This document shows, one piece after another, positions 1-9,098 of a stretch of 64,000 nt of DNA (position 1 is the stretch's first letter; every line of letters starts with the position of its first letter). The stretch lies in contig NZ_LQXS01000007.1 in NCBI RefSeq assembly GCF_001586775.1, positions 1 to 64,000 of the forward strand, in the 5' to 3' direction. Position numbers and translations under genes: made by a program. This DNA is from Sphingobacterium populi (GTDB lineage: Bacteria > Bacteroidota > Bacteroidia > Sphingobacteriales > Sphingobacteriaceae). The notes beneath the pieces are model-generated. The model did no database searches. It was not told the origin of the DNA and worked only from the letters and a program-made list of their open reading frames with translations.

Positions 1-123
1 GAATGGAATTCTAAGTTGCCTCAGCAAGGCGTCAATATATTTTCTAAAATGAGCGCCCTGGCGCAAAAACATCAGGCGATTAAAGCAAAAAAAACGCTAA
101 TACGATCTACACCGGATGCATAG
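1..123 (+). pseudogene. N-terminal remnant of a methionine aminotransferase-like gene
   Basis: Frame 1 is open from the window edge to a TAG at 121-123. Its first 27 codons contain SKLPQQG, NIF and MSALAQKHQAI, which closely resemble the start of YbdL-type methionine aminotransferases (SKLP..G..IF..MSALA..HQAI, normally followed by NLSQGFPDF). After the Ile codon ending at 81 the resemblance stops; 13 unrelated codons rich in Lys and Thr follow, then the stop. The PLP-binding core is therefore absent, and no other frame restores the NLSQGF motif. The start codon lies just outside the window. I infer a truncated gene remnant. A chance match is less likely given the number of identities, but I could not run an alignment. 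Confidence 0.55.
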
Positions 124-135
124 ACTGTATTAGCG
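95..135. repeat. Inverted repeat with 9-bp arms
   Basis: CGCTAATAC at 95-103 and GTATTAGCG at 127-135 are exact reverse complements around a 23-base loop that contains the stop of the aminotransferase-like remnant. There is no T-run on the plus strand after it, so it is not a clear terminator. It could be the scar of the event that truncated the remnant, or chance. Confidence 0.35.
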
Positions 136-196
136 ATATCATATGTATAGTACGTCAGTGCGATATTATGAATGACTCATCATCCATAATGATGTT

Positions 197-1879
197 CTAT
201 TTCACCAATTTCTTATACTTAATACGTTGTGGAGCCACATCTCCTAAGCGCTTCTTACGATTCTCTTCGTATTCTGTATAGTTACCTTCATAGAAATACA
301 CTTGCGAATCGCCCTCAAAAGCCAGAATATGTGTACAGATCCTATCCAAAAACCAGCGGTCGTGCGAGATGACGACAGCGCAACCGCCAAAGTTCTCCAA
401 ACCTTCTTCCAGCGCGCGCAGCGTATTCACATCAATATCGTTCGTCGGCTCATCCAGTAATAATACATTAGATCCTTTTTTCAAGGTAATCGCTAAATGC
501 ACACGGTTGCGCTCGCCACCAGATAGGACGCCAACTTTTTTCTGTTGATCCGCACCATTGAAGTTGAATTTTGACACATAAGCCCGAGAATTTATCGACT
601 TCGTACCAAGATTAATGTTTTCGTTGCCGTCGGTAATGTTTTCCCAAACGGATTTTTCGGCATCAAGATCATGATGCATCTGGTCTACATAGCCTAAAGC
701 TACCGTCTCGCCGACTTTGAACGTACCTGTATCTGGTTGCTCTTGACCGGTGATTAAGCGGAATAATGTCGTTTTACCAGCACCATTAGGACCTATAATA
801 CCAACGATACCTGCCGGCGGGAGTGAAAAGCTTAGGTTCTCAAACAAAATGCGGTCGCCGTACGACTTGGAAATTTGATCGGCTTCGATCACGACATTCC
901 CCAAACGTGGGCCCGGCGGAATGAATAATTCCAATTTCGCTTCGCGATCCTGTGTTTCTTCCGAAGCCAGCTTCTCGTAATTATGTAGACGTGCTTTCGA
1001 CTTGGCATGTCGTGCTTTAGGTGCCATGCGTACCCATTCGAGCTCGCGCTCCAAGGTTTTCTGACGCTTGGTTTCCTGTTTTTCTTCTTGTGCTAAGCGT
1101 TTCGCTTTCTGATCTAACCAAGATGAGTAATTTCCTTTCCAAGGAATACCTTCTCCCCGATCCAATTCTAAAATCCAACCTGCTACGTTATCTAAGAAGT
1201 ATCGATCGTGCGTTACCGCGATCACCGTACCCTGATATTGTTTTAAATGCTGCTCTAACCAATCAATAGATTCGGCATCGAGGTGGTTGGTCGGCTCATC
1301 GAGTAGCAAAACGTCGGGTTCTTGCAACAACAAGCGACAAAGTGCCACACGACGTCGCTCTCCTCCTGACAAATTGGCAATCACCGCATCTGGATCAGGA
1401 CAGCGAAGCGCATCCATAGCACGCTCCAATTTACTATCTAATTCCCACGCGTTCGTCGCATCAATTTTATCCTGCAACACGCCTTGGCGCTCCAGCAGTT
1501 TGTCCATTTCATCGGCATTTTCATAGACCTCTGGCAGACCAAATTTTTCGTTAATTTCCTCGTATTCAGCTAGCACAGCAACCGTATCTGCCACCCCTTC
1601 TTCTACGATTTGCCTAACCGTTTTATCGAGATCCAATTGCGGTTCTTGCTCGAGATATCCGACCGAATAACCCGGTGAAAACACGACCTCACCCTGTATA
1701 GATTTGTCCAATCCAGCGATAATTTTCAGCAAAGAGGACTTACCAGAACCATTTAAACCAATTACGCCAATTTTGGCGCCATAAAAGAATGATAAATAGA
1801 TATTTTTGAGCACTTGCTTGGATGGTGGGTAGATCTTGGAAACCCCTGCCATCGAGAAGATTATTTTTTCGTCTGACAT
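197..1879 (-). CDS. ettA: Energy-dependent translational throttle protein EttA (ABC-F ATPase)
   Basis: ABC-F protein of 560 residues that acts at the ribosomal E site and gates translation according to ATP level. It has two ABC cassettes. The first has Walker A GLNGSGKSS, signature LSGGERRR and Walker B LLLDEPTNHLD. The second has GPNGAGKTT, LSGGERNR and LLLDEPTNDID. There is no membrane domain, and a charged linker joins the halves. The start is placed at the ATG ending at 1879 (MSDEKIIF), the usual EttA N-terminus. A longer reading to 1936 would run through the likely promoter at 1904-1911. It is transcribed divergently from clpC. No strong terminator is seen downstream; a weak 6-bp hairpin lies near 165-190. 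Confidence 0.95.
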   Translation of the reverse strand: MSDEKIIFSMAGVSKIYPPSKQVLKNIYLSFFYGAKIGVIGLNGSGKSSLLKIIAGLDKSIQGEVVFSPGYSVGYLEQEPQLDLDKTVRQIVEEGVADTVAVLAEYEEINEKFGLPEVYENADEMDKLLERQGVLQDKIDATNAWELDSKLERAMDALRCPDPDAVIANLSGGERRRVALCRLLLQEPDVLLLDEPTNHLDAESIDWLEQHLKQYQGTVIAVTHDRYFLDNVAGWILELDRGEGIPWKGNYSSWLDQKAKRLAQEEKQETKRQKTLERELEWVRMAPKARHAKSKARLHNYEKLASEETQDREAKLELFIPPGPRLGNVVIEADQISKSYGDRILFENLSFSLPPAGIVGIIGPNGAGKTTLFRLITGQEQPDTGTFKVGETVALGYVDQMHHDLDAEKSVWENITDGNENINLGTKSINSRAYVSKFNFNGADQQKKVGVLSGGERNRVHLAITLKKGSNVLLLDEPTNDIDVNTLRALEEGLENFGGCAVVISHDRWFLDRICTHILAFEGDSQVYFYEGNYTEYEENRKKRLGDVAPQRIKYKKLVK

Positions 1880-1903
1880 AGCAAAATTGTAACTTATTTC
1901 AGA

Positions 1904-1911
1904 CAAATATA
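1904..1911 (-). promoter_or_regulatory. -7 promoter element for ettA
   Basis: The minus strand reads TATATTTG here, an exact match to the Bacteroidota -7 consensus TAnnTTTG, about 25 bases before the ATG ending at 1879. No convincing TTTG -33 box lies at the usual distance. The position favours the shorter EttA start. Confidence 0.5.
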
Positions 1912-2053
1912 GGGATTTGAAGTCAATTACTGCCATTTTGATCGTCCTTGGTCGGTGGCGCGATTGTTGATAAATTTATTGAAACATTAACGTAAGTGTT
2001 ATTTGTTATTTTACTTACATTTACGATAGCACAAAAATTAGAAAGGTTTATAG

Positions 2054-4606
2054 ATGGAAGCTAAATTTTCACCACGAGTAAAGGATGTGATCTCGTATAG
2101 TCGGGAGGAAGCCTTGCGTCTTCGTCATGATTATATCGGTACGGAGCATCTTTTATTGGGATTGATACGTGAGGGGGATGGTGTAGCAATTCATGTTCTC
2201 AAAAACATTGGATTGGACATGGCCGCCGTGCGGGAATCCATAGAAGATGCCGTCAAAGGCTCTTCGATGTCACGCACACCTATTAGCAGTGTTCCGCTGA
2301 CAAAGCAAGCAGAAAAAGTTCTTAAAGTCACGTATTTAGAAGCTAAAATCTTCAAAAGCGATATTATTGGGACAGAGCATTTGCTGTTGGCTATACTGCG
2401 CGACGAAGATAATATCGCCTCACAAATATTAAATAAACATCAGGTTACGTATGAGTTGTTCAAAAATGAATTGGCTCAAAACAAACCTGACATTACGAGC
2501 GAAGCAGCTGGCACACCTCCGGGTGATGATGACTTTGCAGAGGATGATGCACAATTTGCCCAACCGAAAAAGGTTTCGGACATTAAGTCCAAAACTCCGG
2601 TATTGGACAACTTTGGGCGTGACTTGACAAAGGCTGCAGAGGAAGGACGATTAGATCCAATTGTAGGCCGTGAGAAAGAGATCGAACGCGTATCTCAGAT
2701 CTTATCGCGCCGCAAAAAGAACAATCCTATTCTTATTGGTGAGCCGGGTGTAGGTAAGTCGGCTATCGCCGAAGGATTGGCACTACGCATTGTACAGCGC
2801 AAGGTTTCGCGCGTGTTGTTTAACAAACGGGTCGTAACATTGGATTTGGCCTCGTTAGTAGCGGGCACCAAATACCGTGGCCAATTCGAAGAACGCATGA
2901 AAGCGGTGATGAATGAGTTGGAAAAATCACCAGATGTCATCTTGTTTATTGATGAGATTCACACGATTGTTGGTGCCGGTGGAGCTTCGGGCTCGCTCGA
3001 TGCATCGAATATGTTCAAGCCTGCGTTAGCGCGTGGTGAGATCCAATGTATTGGTGCTACCACACTAGACGAATACCGTCAGTACATCGAAAAAGATGGT
3101 GCATTAGACCGTCGTTTTCAAAAAGTAACGGTCGAGCCCGCAAGTCACGACGAAACCATCGAGATCCTGAATCGTATTAAAGACAAATACGAAGAGCATC
3201 ACAACGTCGTGTATACGGAAGAAGCGATCAACGCCTGCGTCTCATTGACTACGCGCTATATCACTGACCGTTTCTTGCCAGATAAGGCTATTGACGCGTT
3301 GGACGAAGCAGGCTCACGCGTGCACTTGACCAATATTCATGTACCACAAACCATCATTGATATCGAAGAAAAAATCGAAGAGGTGAAGGTCGAGAAGAAT
3401 AAAGTAGTTCGCAGCCAGAAATACGAAGAAGCCGCAAAACTCCGTGATACCGAGAAAAAGCTCATCGAAGAATTGGAACGCGAAAAGGCGGCTTGGGAAG
3501 AAGAAACCAAAACAACACGCCACACCGTAACAGAAGACAATGTGGCTGAAGTGGTCGCAATGATGACTGGCATACCGGTACAACGCGTTAGCCAGACTGA
3601 CAGTCAGAAATTGCTCAACATGGGCGAATCGATGAAAGGTCGCATCATTGGACAAGATGAAGCGGTACAAAAGCTGGTAAAAGCAATTCAGCGTACACGT
3701 GCCGGGTTGAAAGATCCGAAGAAACCAATTGGTTCATTCGTTTTCTTGGGCCCTACCGGTGTCGGTAAAACAGAATTGGCTAAAGAGCTCGCACGCTTTA
3801 TGTTTGATACAGAAGACGCACTAATTCAAGTGGATATGAGTGAATACATGGAAAAATTCGCTGTATCCAGATTAGTAGGTGCGCCTCCAGGATATGTGGG
3901 TTATGAAGAAGGTGGTCAATTGACGGAGAAAGTGCGTCGTAAGCCATATGCTGTGGTGTTGTTGGATGAGATTGAGAAAGCACATCCCGATGTCTTCAAT
4001 TTACTTTTACAAGTATTAGACGAAGGTCAGTTGACAGATAGTTTGGGGCGGAAAGTAGACTTTCGCAATACGATCATCATTATGACTTCCAATATTGGTG
4101 CTCGCCAACTGAAAGAATTTGGTCAAGGAGTTGGTTTTACTACCTCGGCAAAAGAAAATCAGGCAGATTCACACTCTCGTGGTGTGATTGAAACGGCGCT
4201 GAAAAGGGCATTTGCACCCGAGTTCTTAAATAGAATTGATGACGTCATCGTATTCAACTCCTTGATCAAGGAGCACATATTTAAGATCATCGATATCGAA
4301 TTACGAGCCTTATTTGGAAGAATATCTGATCTTGGCCACACCATCGAACTATCTGACGATGCTAAAAATTATATTGCAGAGAAAGGATATGACACTAATT
4401 TTGGTGCTAGGCCTTTAAAAAGAGCAATTCAAAAGCACTTGGAAGATCCAATAGCCGAAGAGATCTTAAAAGATAATCTGAAAAGCGGAGACACCATCTT
4501 GGTAGAATTCGATAAGGAAAAATCGGAGATCGTAGTATCGGCAAAAACTATCAACACGCCAGAGGATGATGATGTAAAATCAGACAAACCGGGTAAGAAA
4601 AAGTAA
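2054..4606 (+). CDS. clpC: ATP-dependent Clp protease ATP-binding subunit ClpC
   Basis: AAA+ unfoldase of 850 residues that feeds substrates to ClpP in the cytoplasm. Domains in order: two Clp N repeats (about 1-145, each with IGTEHLLL); a first AAA+ module with Walker [10 protein letters not shown] near 229 and FIDEIHT near 296; a UVR/coiled-coil middle segment (about 437-475, [14 protein letters not shown]) that separates ClpC from ClpA and ClpB; and a second AAA+ module with GPTGVGKTE near 566. A GQGVGF loop near 690 fits the ClpP-docking tripeptide. The C-terminus is lysine-rich. It appears monocistronic: divergent from ettA and closed by a strong terminator. No ctsR or mcsB neighbours are seen. 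Confidence 0.96.
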   Translation: MEAKFSPRVKDVISYSREEALRLRHDYIGTEHLLLGLIREGDGVAIHVLKNIGLDMAAVRESIEDAVKGSSMSRTPISSVPLTKQAEKVLKVTYLEAKIFKSDIIGTEHLLLAILRDEDNIASQILNKHQVTYELFKNELAQNKPDITSEAAGTPPGDDDFAEDDAQFAQPKKVSDIKSKTPVLDNFGRDLTKAAEEGRLDPIVGREKEIERVSQILSRRKKNNPILIGEPGVGKSAIAEGLALRIVQRKVSRVLFNKRVVTLDLASLVAGTKYRGQFEERMKAVMNELEKSPDVILFIDEIHTIVGAGGASGSLDASNMFKPALARGEIQCIGATTLDEYRQYIEKDGALDRRFQKVTVEPASHDETIEILNRIKDKYEEHHNVVYTEEAINACVSLTTRYITDRFLPDKAIDALDEAGSRVHLTNIHVPQTIIDIEEKIEEVKVEKNKVVRSQKYEEAAKLRDTEKKLIEELEREKAAWEEETKTTRHTVTEDNVAEVVAMMTGIPVQRVSQTDSQKLLNMGESMKGRIIGQDEAVQKLVKAIQRTRAGLKDPKKPIGSFVFLGPTGVGKTELAKELARFMFDTEDALIQVDMSEYMEKFAVSRLVGAPPGYVGYEEGGQLTEKVRRKPYAVVLLDEIEKAHPDVFNLLLQVLDEGQLTDSLGRKVDFRNTIIIMTSNIGARQLKEFGQGVGFTTSAKENQADSHSRGVIETALKRAFAPEFLNRIDDVIVFNSLIKEHIFKIIDIELRALFGRISDLGHTIELSDDAKNYIAEKGYDTNFGARPLKRAIQKHLEDPIAEEILKDNLKSGDTILVEFDKEKSEIVVSAKTINTPEDDDVKSDKPGKKK

Positions 4607-4624
4607 GAATCCAGATATATATAA

Positions 4625-4652
4625 AGAGTGCTATTCGTAGCACTCTTTTTTA
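4625..4652 (+). terminator. Rho-independent terminator of clpC
   Basis: Perfect 9-bp stem AGAGTGCTA/TAGCACTCT closed by a TTCG tetraloop and followed by a T-run, 18 bases after the clpC stop. Confidence 0.9.
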
Positions 4653-4766
4653 TGGCAATATTTTTGTTAGATGTGTTTAAACCCTCAATCTACTTTGAGA
4701 GTCATACTCAAAAGACACCTATACTTAGATAACAATTAGCAATACATTTAAAACAAATAAAACATT

Positions 4767-5194
4767 ATGAAAAGAATTCTATTAGCCCTAGTGATAGCCT
4801 CTGCTACTATGCTATCCTTCAACTCCTGTACTAAAGAGTATATCACGAATAATGAGTTTCTACCTGGAGTAAGTTTTTATGAAGATCTTCTTGGTGGCTC
4901 AGCTTGGAGACCCGTTAGTGTACAGCTAACTTGTTTGAGCAAACCATATCTATTCCAGAATTGAATGATGTAGTGTTTGAGGATGGTCATGTAAGTGTTT
5001 CAATCGGCACTAGAGCCAGCGATGGAATTCAAGAGTTTACCAATATTCCAAGTCCTGGACCTATTGGCGGATTTACTTACGGTGTACGTTACGGAATAGG
5101 ACGAGTGATTATTACAGTTAGTTCTCCATCAGGGACAGTACCCGGTGCTCAAGTTGCAAAAATCGTTCTTACGACTGCTGATATAGGAAACTAA
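4767..5194 (+). pseudogene. Small lipoprotein gene with a frameshift
   Basis: The first frame starts at 4767 with a lipoprotein signal (MKRILLALVIASATMLSF then NSC, Cys near residue 21) and CTKEYIT, a common start of small Bacteroidota lipoproteins. It stops at 4962-4964. A second frame, open from 4919 to the stop at 5192-5194, reads FEQTISIPELNDVVFEDGHVSVS and continues like the C-terminal half of that lipoprotein type. The second frame has no ATG and cannot start well alone. Together they would give one protein of about 140 residues. The switch lies between 4919 and about 4964 and equals the loss of one base. No classic slippery heptamer is visible. Either a broken gene or a consensus error. 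Function unknown. Confidence 0.65.
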
Positions 5195-5235
5195 TAAAAT
5201 TTACCATTAGGCCCTATAAAATATTAACTATTATT

Positions 5236-5280
5236 AAAAAGGCCTTAAAATTGTCAATCGATAATTTTAAGGCCTTTTTA
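5236..5280 (+). terminator. Terminator after the lipoprotein gene
   Basis: Perfect 17-bp stem (5236-5252 with 5263-5279; core AAGGCCTTAAAATT) around a 10-base loop. A T-run on one side and an A-run on the other make it usable in both directions. Confidence 0.88.
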
Positions 5281-5395
5281 TATGCCCCGACTTTTTTTGG
5301 ACAGTAATAGGAATATTATTCTTCTCTTAAATTAGTATGAGTCGTTGATAAAAAACAAATAGCAAAAAAATGTGAAATATTAATATGATGATGCG

Positions 5396-5423
5396 TTGTA
5401 GGAAACAAATTTTAGCTACTTTG
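5396..5423 (+). promoter_or_regulatory. Possible promoter of the oxoamine synthase gene
   Basis: TTG at 5396-5398 is followed 18 bases later by TACTTTG at 5417-5423, which resembles TAnnTTTG with one spacer base missing. The start codon follows at 5458. The match is imperfect. Confidence 0.35.
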
Positions 5424-5457
5424 CGGTGTATACAATCATTCCAAGACCATCATTATT

Positions 5458-6723
5458 ATGAGTACAATTAATTTTGAAACTGCAACATTTAAAGAATTCG
5501 AAAACATCCCAAACCACGATCTAGCCGCTACCACGAAGATTTTTAAAGAGTTCACTGATTACATGGAAACCAATGAACAGATGAATTTTCGCTTCATTAC
5601 CCGTGGATCTGGACCAGAAGTTACGGTTACCTCCCCTTTCTTAAAAGAACCCACCTCTTGTATTAGCCTAGTGTCTAATGATTATTTAAATTTCACCCAA
5701 CACCCGAAAGTCAAACAAGCAGCTATTGACGGTATTATGAAATATGGCACAGGAGCAGGAGCATCTCCACTCATCGGTGGCCATCATGAGTACCATGTAA
5801 TGCTGGAAGATAAGTTATCAGCTTTTTTTGGCAAGCCAAAAGGTAGTAGTATCGTGTTCACGACTGGCTACACTGCTAATAGTGCCACATTGCTTGCACT
5901 ATTGAAACCCGAGGACTGTGCCATTGTAGACATGGAAGTGCACGCTAGTGTGTATGAAGGTTTGTTAAATACCAACACTAAGCGCTTCCCACACAATAGC
6001 ATGGTTCATCTAGAGCGAGCATTGGCAGACACCAAAGACACACATCGTACGCGCTTGGTTATTATTGATGGCGTCTATTCGCAAAACGGTGATTTGGCAA
6101 AATTAGATGAGATCAAAGCTTTAGTAAAAGCCTACGGAGCGTATCTTATGGTTGATGATGCGCACGGCATTGGAGTTATGGGCGAGAATGGACGTGGTGC
6201 CATTGAAGTATACGATGCTTTGCAAGATGTAGACATTATCGCTGGCACGCTTAGTAAAGCATTCGGCCATATCGGAGGCTTTATCATTGCTTCAACAGAC
6301 ACTGTAAACTATTTGCGTTATCAATCCAGACAGCAAGTCTTCTCCTCTACTTCTACGCCCGCCACGTACGGCCTACTCAAAGCAATTGATTTAATAGATG
6401 AGGAACCACAATGGCGTAAACAATTAGCAGATAATGTAGACTACTTCCGCAATGGTCTTTTGACACTAGGTGTTGATATAGGCACAAGTGCATCGCCTAT
6501 CATCCCCATCAAGATCGGAGACCCACACCGCACCGCAACGGTAGCTCGCTTAATGTTACAAGCAGGAATTTATGCCAACTGTATAGTTTATCCCGGCGTT
6601 GCGAAAAAAGACGCCAGAATTCGCACTAGCTTGATGGCAACACACACTAAGGCACATTTAGATCATACTCTGAACGTGCTGGAAGACATAGGAAAGAAAA
6701 TTAGCTTGCAAAAATTACGCTAA
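5458..6723 (+). CDS. Alpha-oxoamine synthase family PLP enzyme (KBL/BioF/SPT-like)
   Basis: Fold-type I PLP enzyme of 421 residues. This family condenses an amino acid with an acyl-CoA, releasing CO2 in most members. Visible signatures: SNDYLNF near the start of the catalytic core, GTGAGASPLIGGHHEYH, VDDAHGIGVMG near 232-242 (Asp to the PLP ring) and GTLSKAFGHIGGF with the Schiff-base Lys267. The N-terminal 60 residues extend beyond a minimal BioF. No biotin, threonine-catabolism or sphingolipid genes adjoin it; the only partner is the TetR gene 64 bases downstream. The amino acid and acyl substrates cannot be told from sequence. Sphingobacteria make sphingolipids, so serine palmitoyltransferase is one option, but the N-terminus differs from the classical enzyme. 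Confidence 0.85.
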   Translation: MSTINFETATFKEFENIPNHDLAATTKIFKEFTDYMETNEQMNFRFITRGSGPEVTVTSPFLKEPTSCISLVSNDYLNFTQHPKVKQAAIDGIMKYGTGAGASPLIGGHHEYHVMLEDKLSAFFGKPKGSSIVFTTGYTANSATLLALLKPEDCAIVDMEVHASVYEGLLNTNTKRFPHNSMVHLERALADTKDTHRTRLVIIDGVYSQNGDLAKLDEIKALVKAYGAYLMVDDAHGIGVMGENGRGAIEVYDALQDVDIIAGTLSKAFGHIGGFIIASTDTVNYLRYQSRQQVFSSTSTPATYGLLKAIDLIDEEPQWRKQLADNVDYFRNGLLTLGVDIGTSASPIIPIKIGDPHRTATVARLMLQAGIYANCIVYPGVAKKDARIRTSLMATHTKAHLDHTLNVLEDIGKKISLQKLR

Positions 6724-6787
6724 ATGAGTTTATTTCTTTTCGAATACGGATATAAATAACTAGTTTTGAACAGGTAGACAAGTAATA

Positions 6788-7462
6788 ATGGCGAAACAAC
6801 AAAGAAAAACTTACCGCGGCGTAAAAAACGATAAAGAGCGGACAATGGGAAAGCTCGTCCAAGCTGTCGGAGCAGTTCTCGAAGAAAAAGGCTACACTGG
6901 ACTAACTATTGCGAATATCTCTAGGAAAGCTGGCGTAGATAGAAAATTAGTAACCTTATATTTTGGTTCGGTAGAAAACCTAGTAGAAACCTATATAAAA
7001 GACAAAGATTATTGGGTTGCCGCTACTGTGGGCGCTATGGAATACTTTGGCCAAGCTCCTAAGGAAGGGTCGAAAGGATTCTTAGAATCGCTATTGACTA
7101 ATCAGATGAGAGAGTTTGCTAGTAACCAAGAGATGCAGAAGGTAGTATTATGGCAGATAAGCGAAAATAGCGACATCATGTCAAAAGTTACCCAAGAGCG
7201 TGAAAAAATGAGCGCCTTGTTCTTTGCTTTTGCCGATAGAGAGATCGGACCTGATCAACTAGATTTGCGCGCAATTACTAGCGTCTTGGTGGCCGGAATC
7301 TACTATTTGGTTTTACATTCTAAAAACACAGACAGTTTATTCTGTGAGATTGATCTCACGACCGAAGAAGGTATGAAACGTATTGAGGATGCTGTAAAGC
7401 TCATACTAAAATGGACGTATGACAGTGTAGATATTATTCCTCCCGGATCATCAGCTAAATAA
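6788..7462 (+). CDS. TetR/AcrR family transcriptional regulator
   Basis: A 224-residue protein with a TetR-type N-terminal helix-turn-helix (about residues 18-65: LEEKGYTGLTIANISRKAG followed by LVTLYFGSVENLV) and a helical ligand-binding C-terminal domain. It lies 64 bases downstream of the oxoamine synthase gene in the same direction and before a shared terminator, so the two may be cotranscribed. The unusually basic first 20 residues probably add DNA contacts. Ligand and operator are unknown; no clear palindrome was found near 5400 or 6750. Confidence 0.88.
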   Translation: MAKQQRKTYRGVKNDKERTMGKLVQAVGAVLEEKGYTGLTIANISRKAGVDRKLVTLYFGSVENLVETYIKDKDYWVAATVGAMEYFGQAPKEGSKGFLESLLTNQMREFASNQEMQKVVLWQISENSDIMSKVTQEREKMSALFFAFADREIGPDQLDLRAITSVLVAGIYYLVLHSKNTDSLFCEIDLTTEEGMKRIEDAVKLILKWTYDSVDIIPPGSSAK

Positions 7463-7528
7463 ACGCAGCTAACACCGACGTCAAAAAATTGATGTTCGCA
7501 CAGCACACATATTTAGCGAATTCAGTAT

Positions 7529-7571
7529 AAAAAAAGGGTTGATTTCACTCGTGAAATCAACCCTTTTTTTA
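7529..7571. terminator. Bidirectional terminator between tetR-like and gpx genes
   Basis: Near-perfect hairpin, AAAAGGGTTGATTTCAC then its complement with a very short loop, flanked by A-run and T-run. It serves the convergent genes on both sides. Confidence 0.9.
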
Positions 7572-7625
7572 TCTTTCCAACATAGATATAAACTTACCTA
7601 CTTATTTATTAGGTTATGGTGGTAT

Positions 7626-8147
7626 CTATTTATTGCTTAAGACCGCTTTCATGAATTGAGCATCTGAAGGAGTGACAGCAGATCTAAAACGATGTATCAG
7701 TTTTCCATTTTCGTTTATCACAAATTTTTCAAAATTCCATTTGATATCACCCGTAAAATCTGGGTTTTCGGCTGATGTCAAATATTTAAACAATGGTATA
7801 GCTTTCTCTCCTTTCACATCTACTTTTTCCGACAGGATAAATGTTACGCCATAATTTTCTTCGCAGAAAGCTTGAATAGCATTATTCTCTTCTAGCTCTT
7901 GGCCTCCAAAGTTATCGGATGGAAACCCTATGATCACTAATTGATCACCGTGCTGCTCATGAAGCGCCTGCAAATCCTTGTACTGCTTAGTAAAACCGCA
8001 TTTGGAAGCCGTATTTACTAATACCAAGGTTTTGCCTTTGAAAGACGAAAGCTGGATCTCTTTACCATCAATCGTGTTGATGCTATAATCGTAAACGCCA
8101 TTATTCATCGGCATCAGCATCGTAAAAACCATTAACAACTGCAACAT
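7626..8147 (-). CDS. Glutathione peroxidase-like thiol peroxidase
   Basis: GPx-family peroxidase of 173 residues reducing hydroperoxides with thiol donors. Motifs: NTASKCGFT with catalytic Cys50, FPSDNFGGQE with Gln83, and WNFEKF with Trp137/Asn138, completing the catalytic tetrad. Cys is used, not selenocysteine. Cys95 in AFCEENYGVTF could act as resolving Cys, as in thioredoxin-dependent members. The first 15 residues (LQLLMVFTMLMP) are hydrophobic; either a short signal sequence or an over-long start, since Met14 also fits. It is the last gene of the minus-strand run DUF3995-ddl-kinase-gpx, with a 25-base gap upstream. Confidence 0.92.
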   Translation of the reverse strand: MLQLLMVFTMLMPMNNGVYDYSINTIDGKEIQLSSFKGKTLVLVNTASKCGFTKQYKDLQALHEQHGDQLVIIGFPSDNFGGQELEENNAIQAFCEENYGVTFILSEKVDVKGEKAIPLFKYLTSAENPDFTGDIKWNFEKFVINENGKLIHRFRSAVTPSDAQFMKAVLSNK

Positions 8148-8172
8148 ATAAACTATTTTAAGTGAAATCTAT

Positions 8173-9062
8173 CTATTCAAATTCGGCGCCAAAATTACCA
8201 ACCGTTAGCGCATTATCCATTTCGCGCTGAATGACGAAGTCAAAAAGTGGTTTGATCGGACTTTTCAATATCCGTCCCACATTCACGCCATGCAGTTCGC
8301 ATACATCTCGCAGCTGCATGTCAAAATGGAAGGCTACGCGCCCCACGAAATTACATTCATGCTCGGCATAACTAGGGTAAGTCATTATATGAGTACGTAC
8401 AAATTCGTCAAATCCATTTCGTAACAAAGTATCGATATACGGATTCAATCTATTTTGATCCATAAATGGAACAAAAGAGGCCAGATAAGCATTTGGGCGA
8501 TCTTTTTGGTATACGTTTTTGACGACGACTTCTTTGGTGACATGGTACTGTTCTTCGAATAGTTTAGCCACATCTCTTGGCATTGTTCCGTACAAAAAAT
8601 CCATAATCAATTGCTTTCCAAACCAAGCGCCCGAGCCCTCATCGCCCAACACATAGCCATTACCATGCAAACTCGCTGAAAGGTACTCACCGTCGAAAAA
8701 ACTCATATCAGATCCGGTGCCTATATTGCACACAATGCCTGGCTGCGTACCTAAAGTAGCATAAGCTGTGCCCATCAATTCTGTTTCTACAGCAATAAAA
8801 GCATCCGGAAAAATGGCGGACAATGCATTAGAGACGATTTCTCTCCGATCAGGCGTAGAACAACCTGCACCAAAAAAATAAACTTCATGCACCTCCGATA
8901 TATAAGGATGATTTCGGGCACCTCACCTAGTACACGAGCGATCTCCTTCTCACTTACAAAATATGGATTTAATCCTTTCGTACGAAAAGACAAAGGATCG
9001 CTATCTGGAAGATGCAACATCCATTCCGAACTCGACGACCCACTATCTGCTACTAAAATCAT
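8173..9062 (-). pseudogene. BadF/N-acetylglucosamine kinase-like ATPase with a frameshift
   Basis: ASKHA-fold kinase-like protein in two frames. The first (from 9062) reads MILVADSGSSSSEWMLHLP, the phosphate-1 loop; most relatives have GSTKTDW there. The second (about 8905 down to 8173) continues VHEVYFFGAGCSTP, NIGTGSDMSF and GDEGSGAWFGK, the family's later ATP- and sugar-binding motifs. The junction is a tract reading CTTATATATCGG on the minus strand. Removing one TA there joins the frames seamlessly (PEIILISEVHEVYFF); adding one base slightly upstream would also work. An intact protein would be about 295 residues. It lies 36 bases after ddl, suggesting amino-sugar or peptidoglycan recycling. 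Broken gene or sequence error. Confidence 0.75.
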
Positions 9063-9098
9063 AATTTATCACTCCTATTCACTACTTCAAATATACTA

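Noticed and set aside
3314..3670. Open frame of 118 codons antisense to clpC
   Set aside because: Low-complexity Phe/Leu-rich translation fully inside the clpC gene; a shadow of its coding sequence.
4916..4964. Programmed -1 frameshift in the lipoprotein gene
   Set aside because: No X XXY YYZ slippery heptamer or downstream pseudoknot is visible in the overlap.
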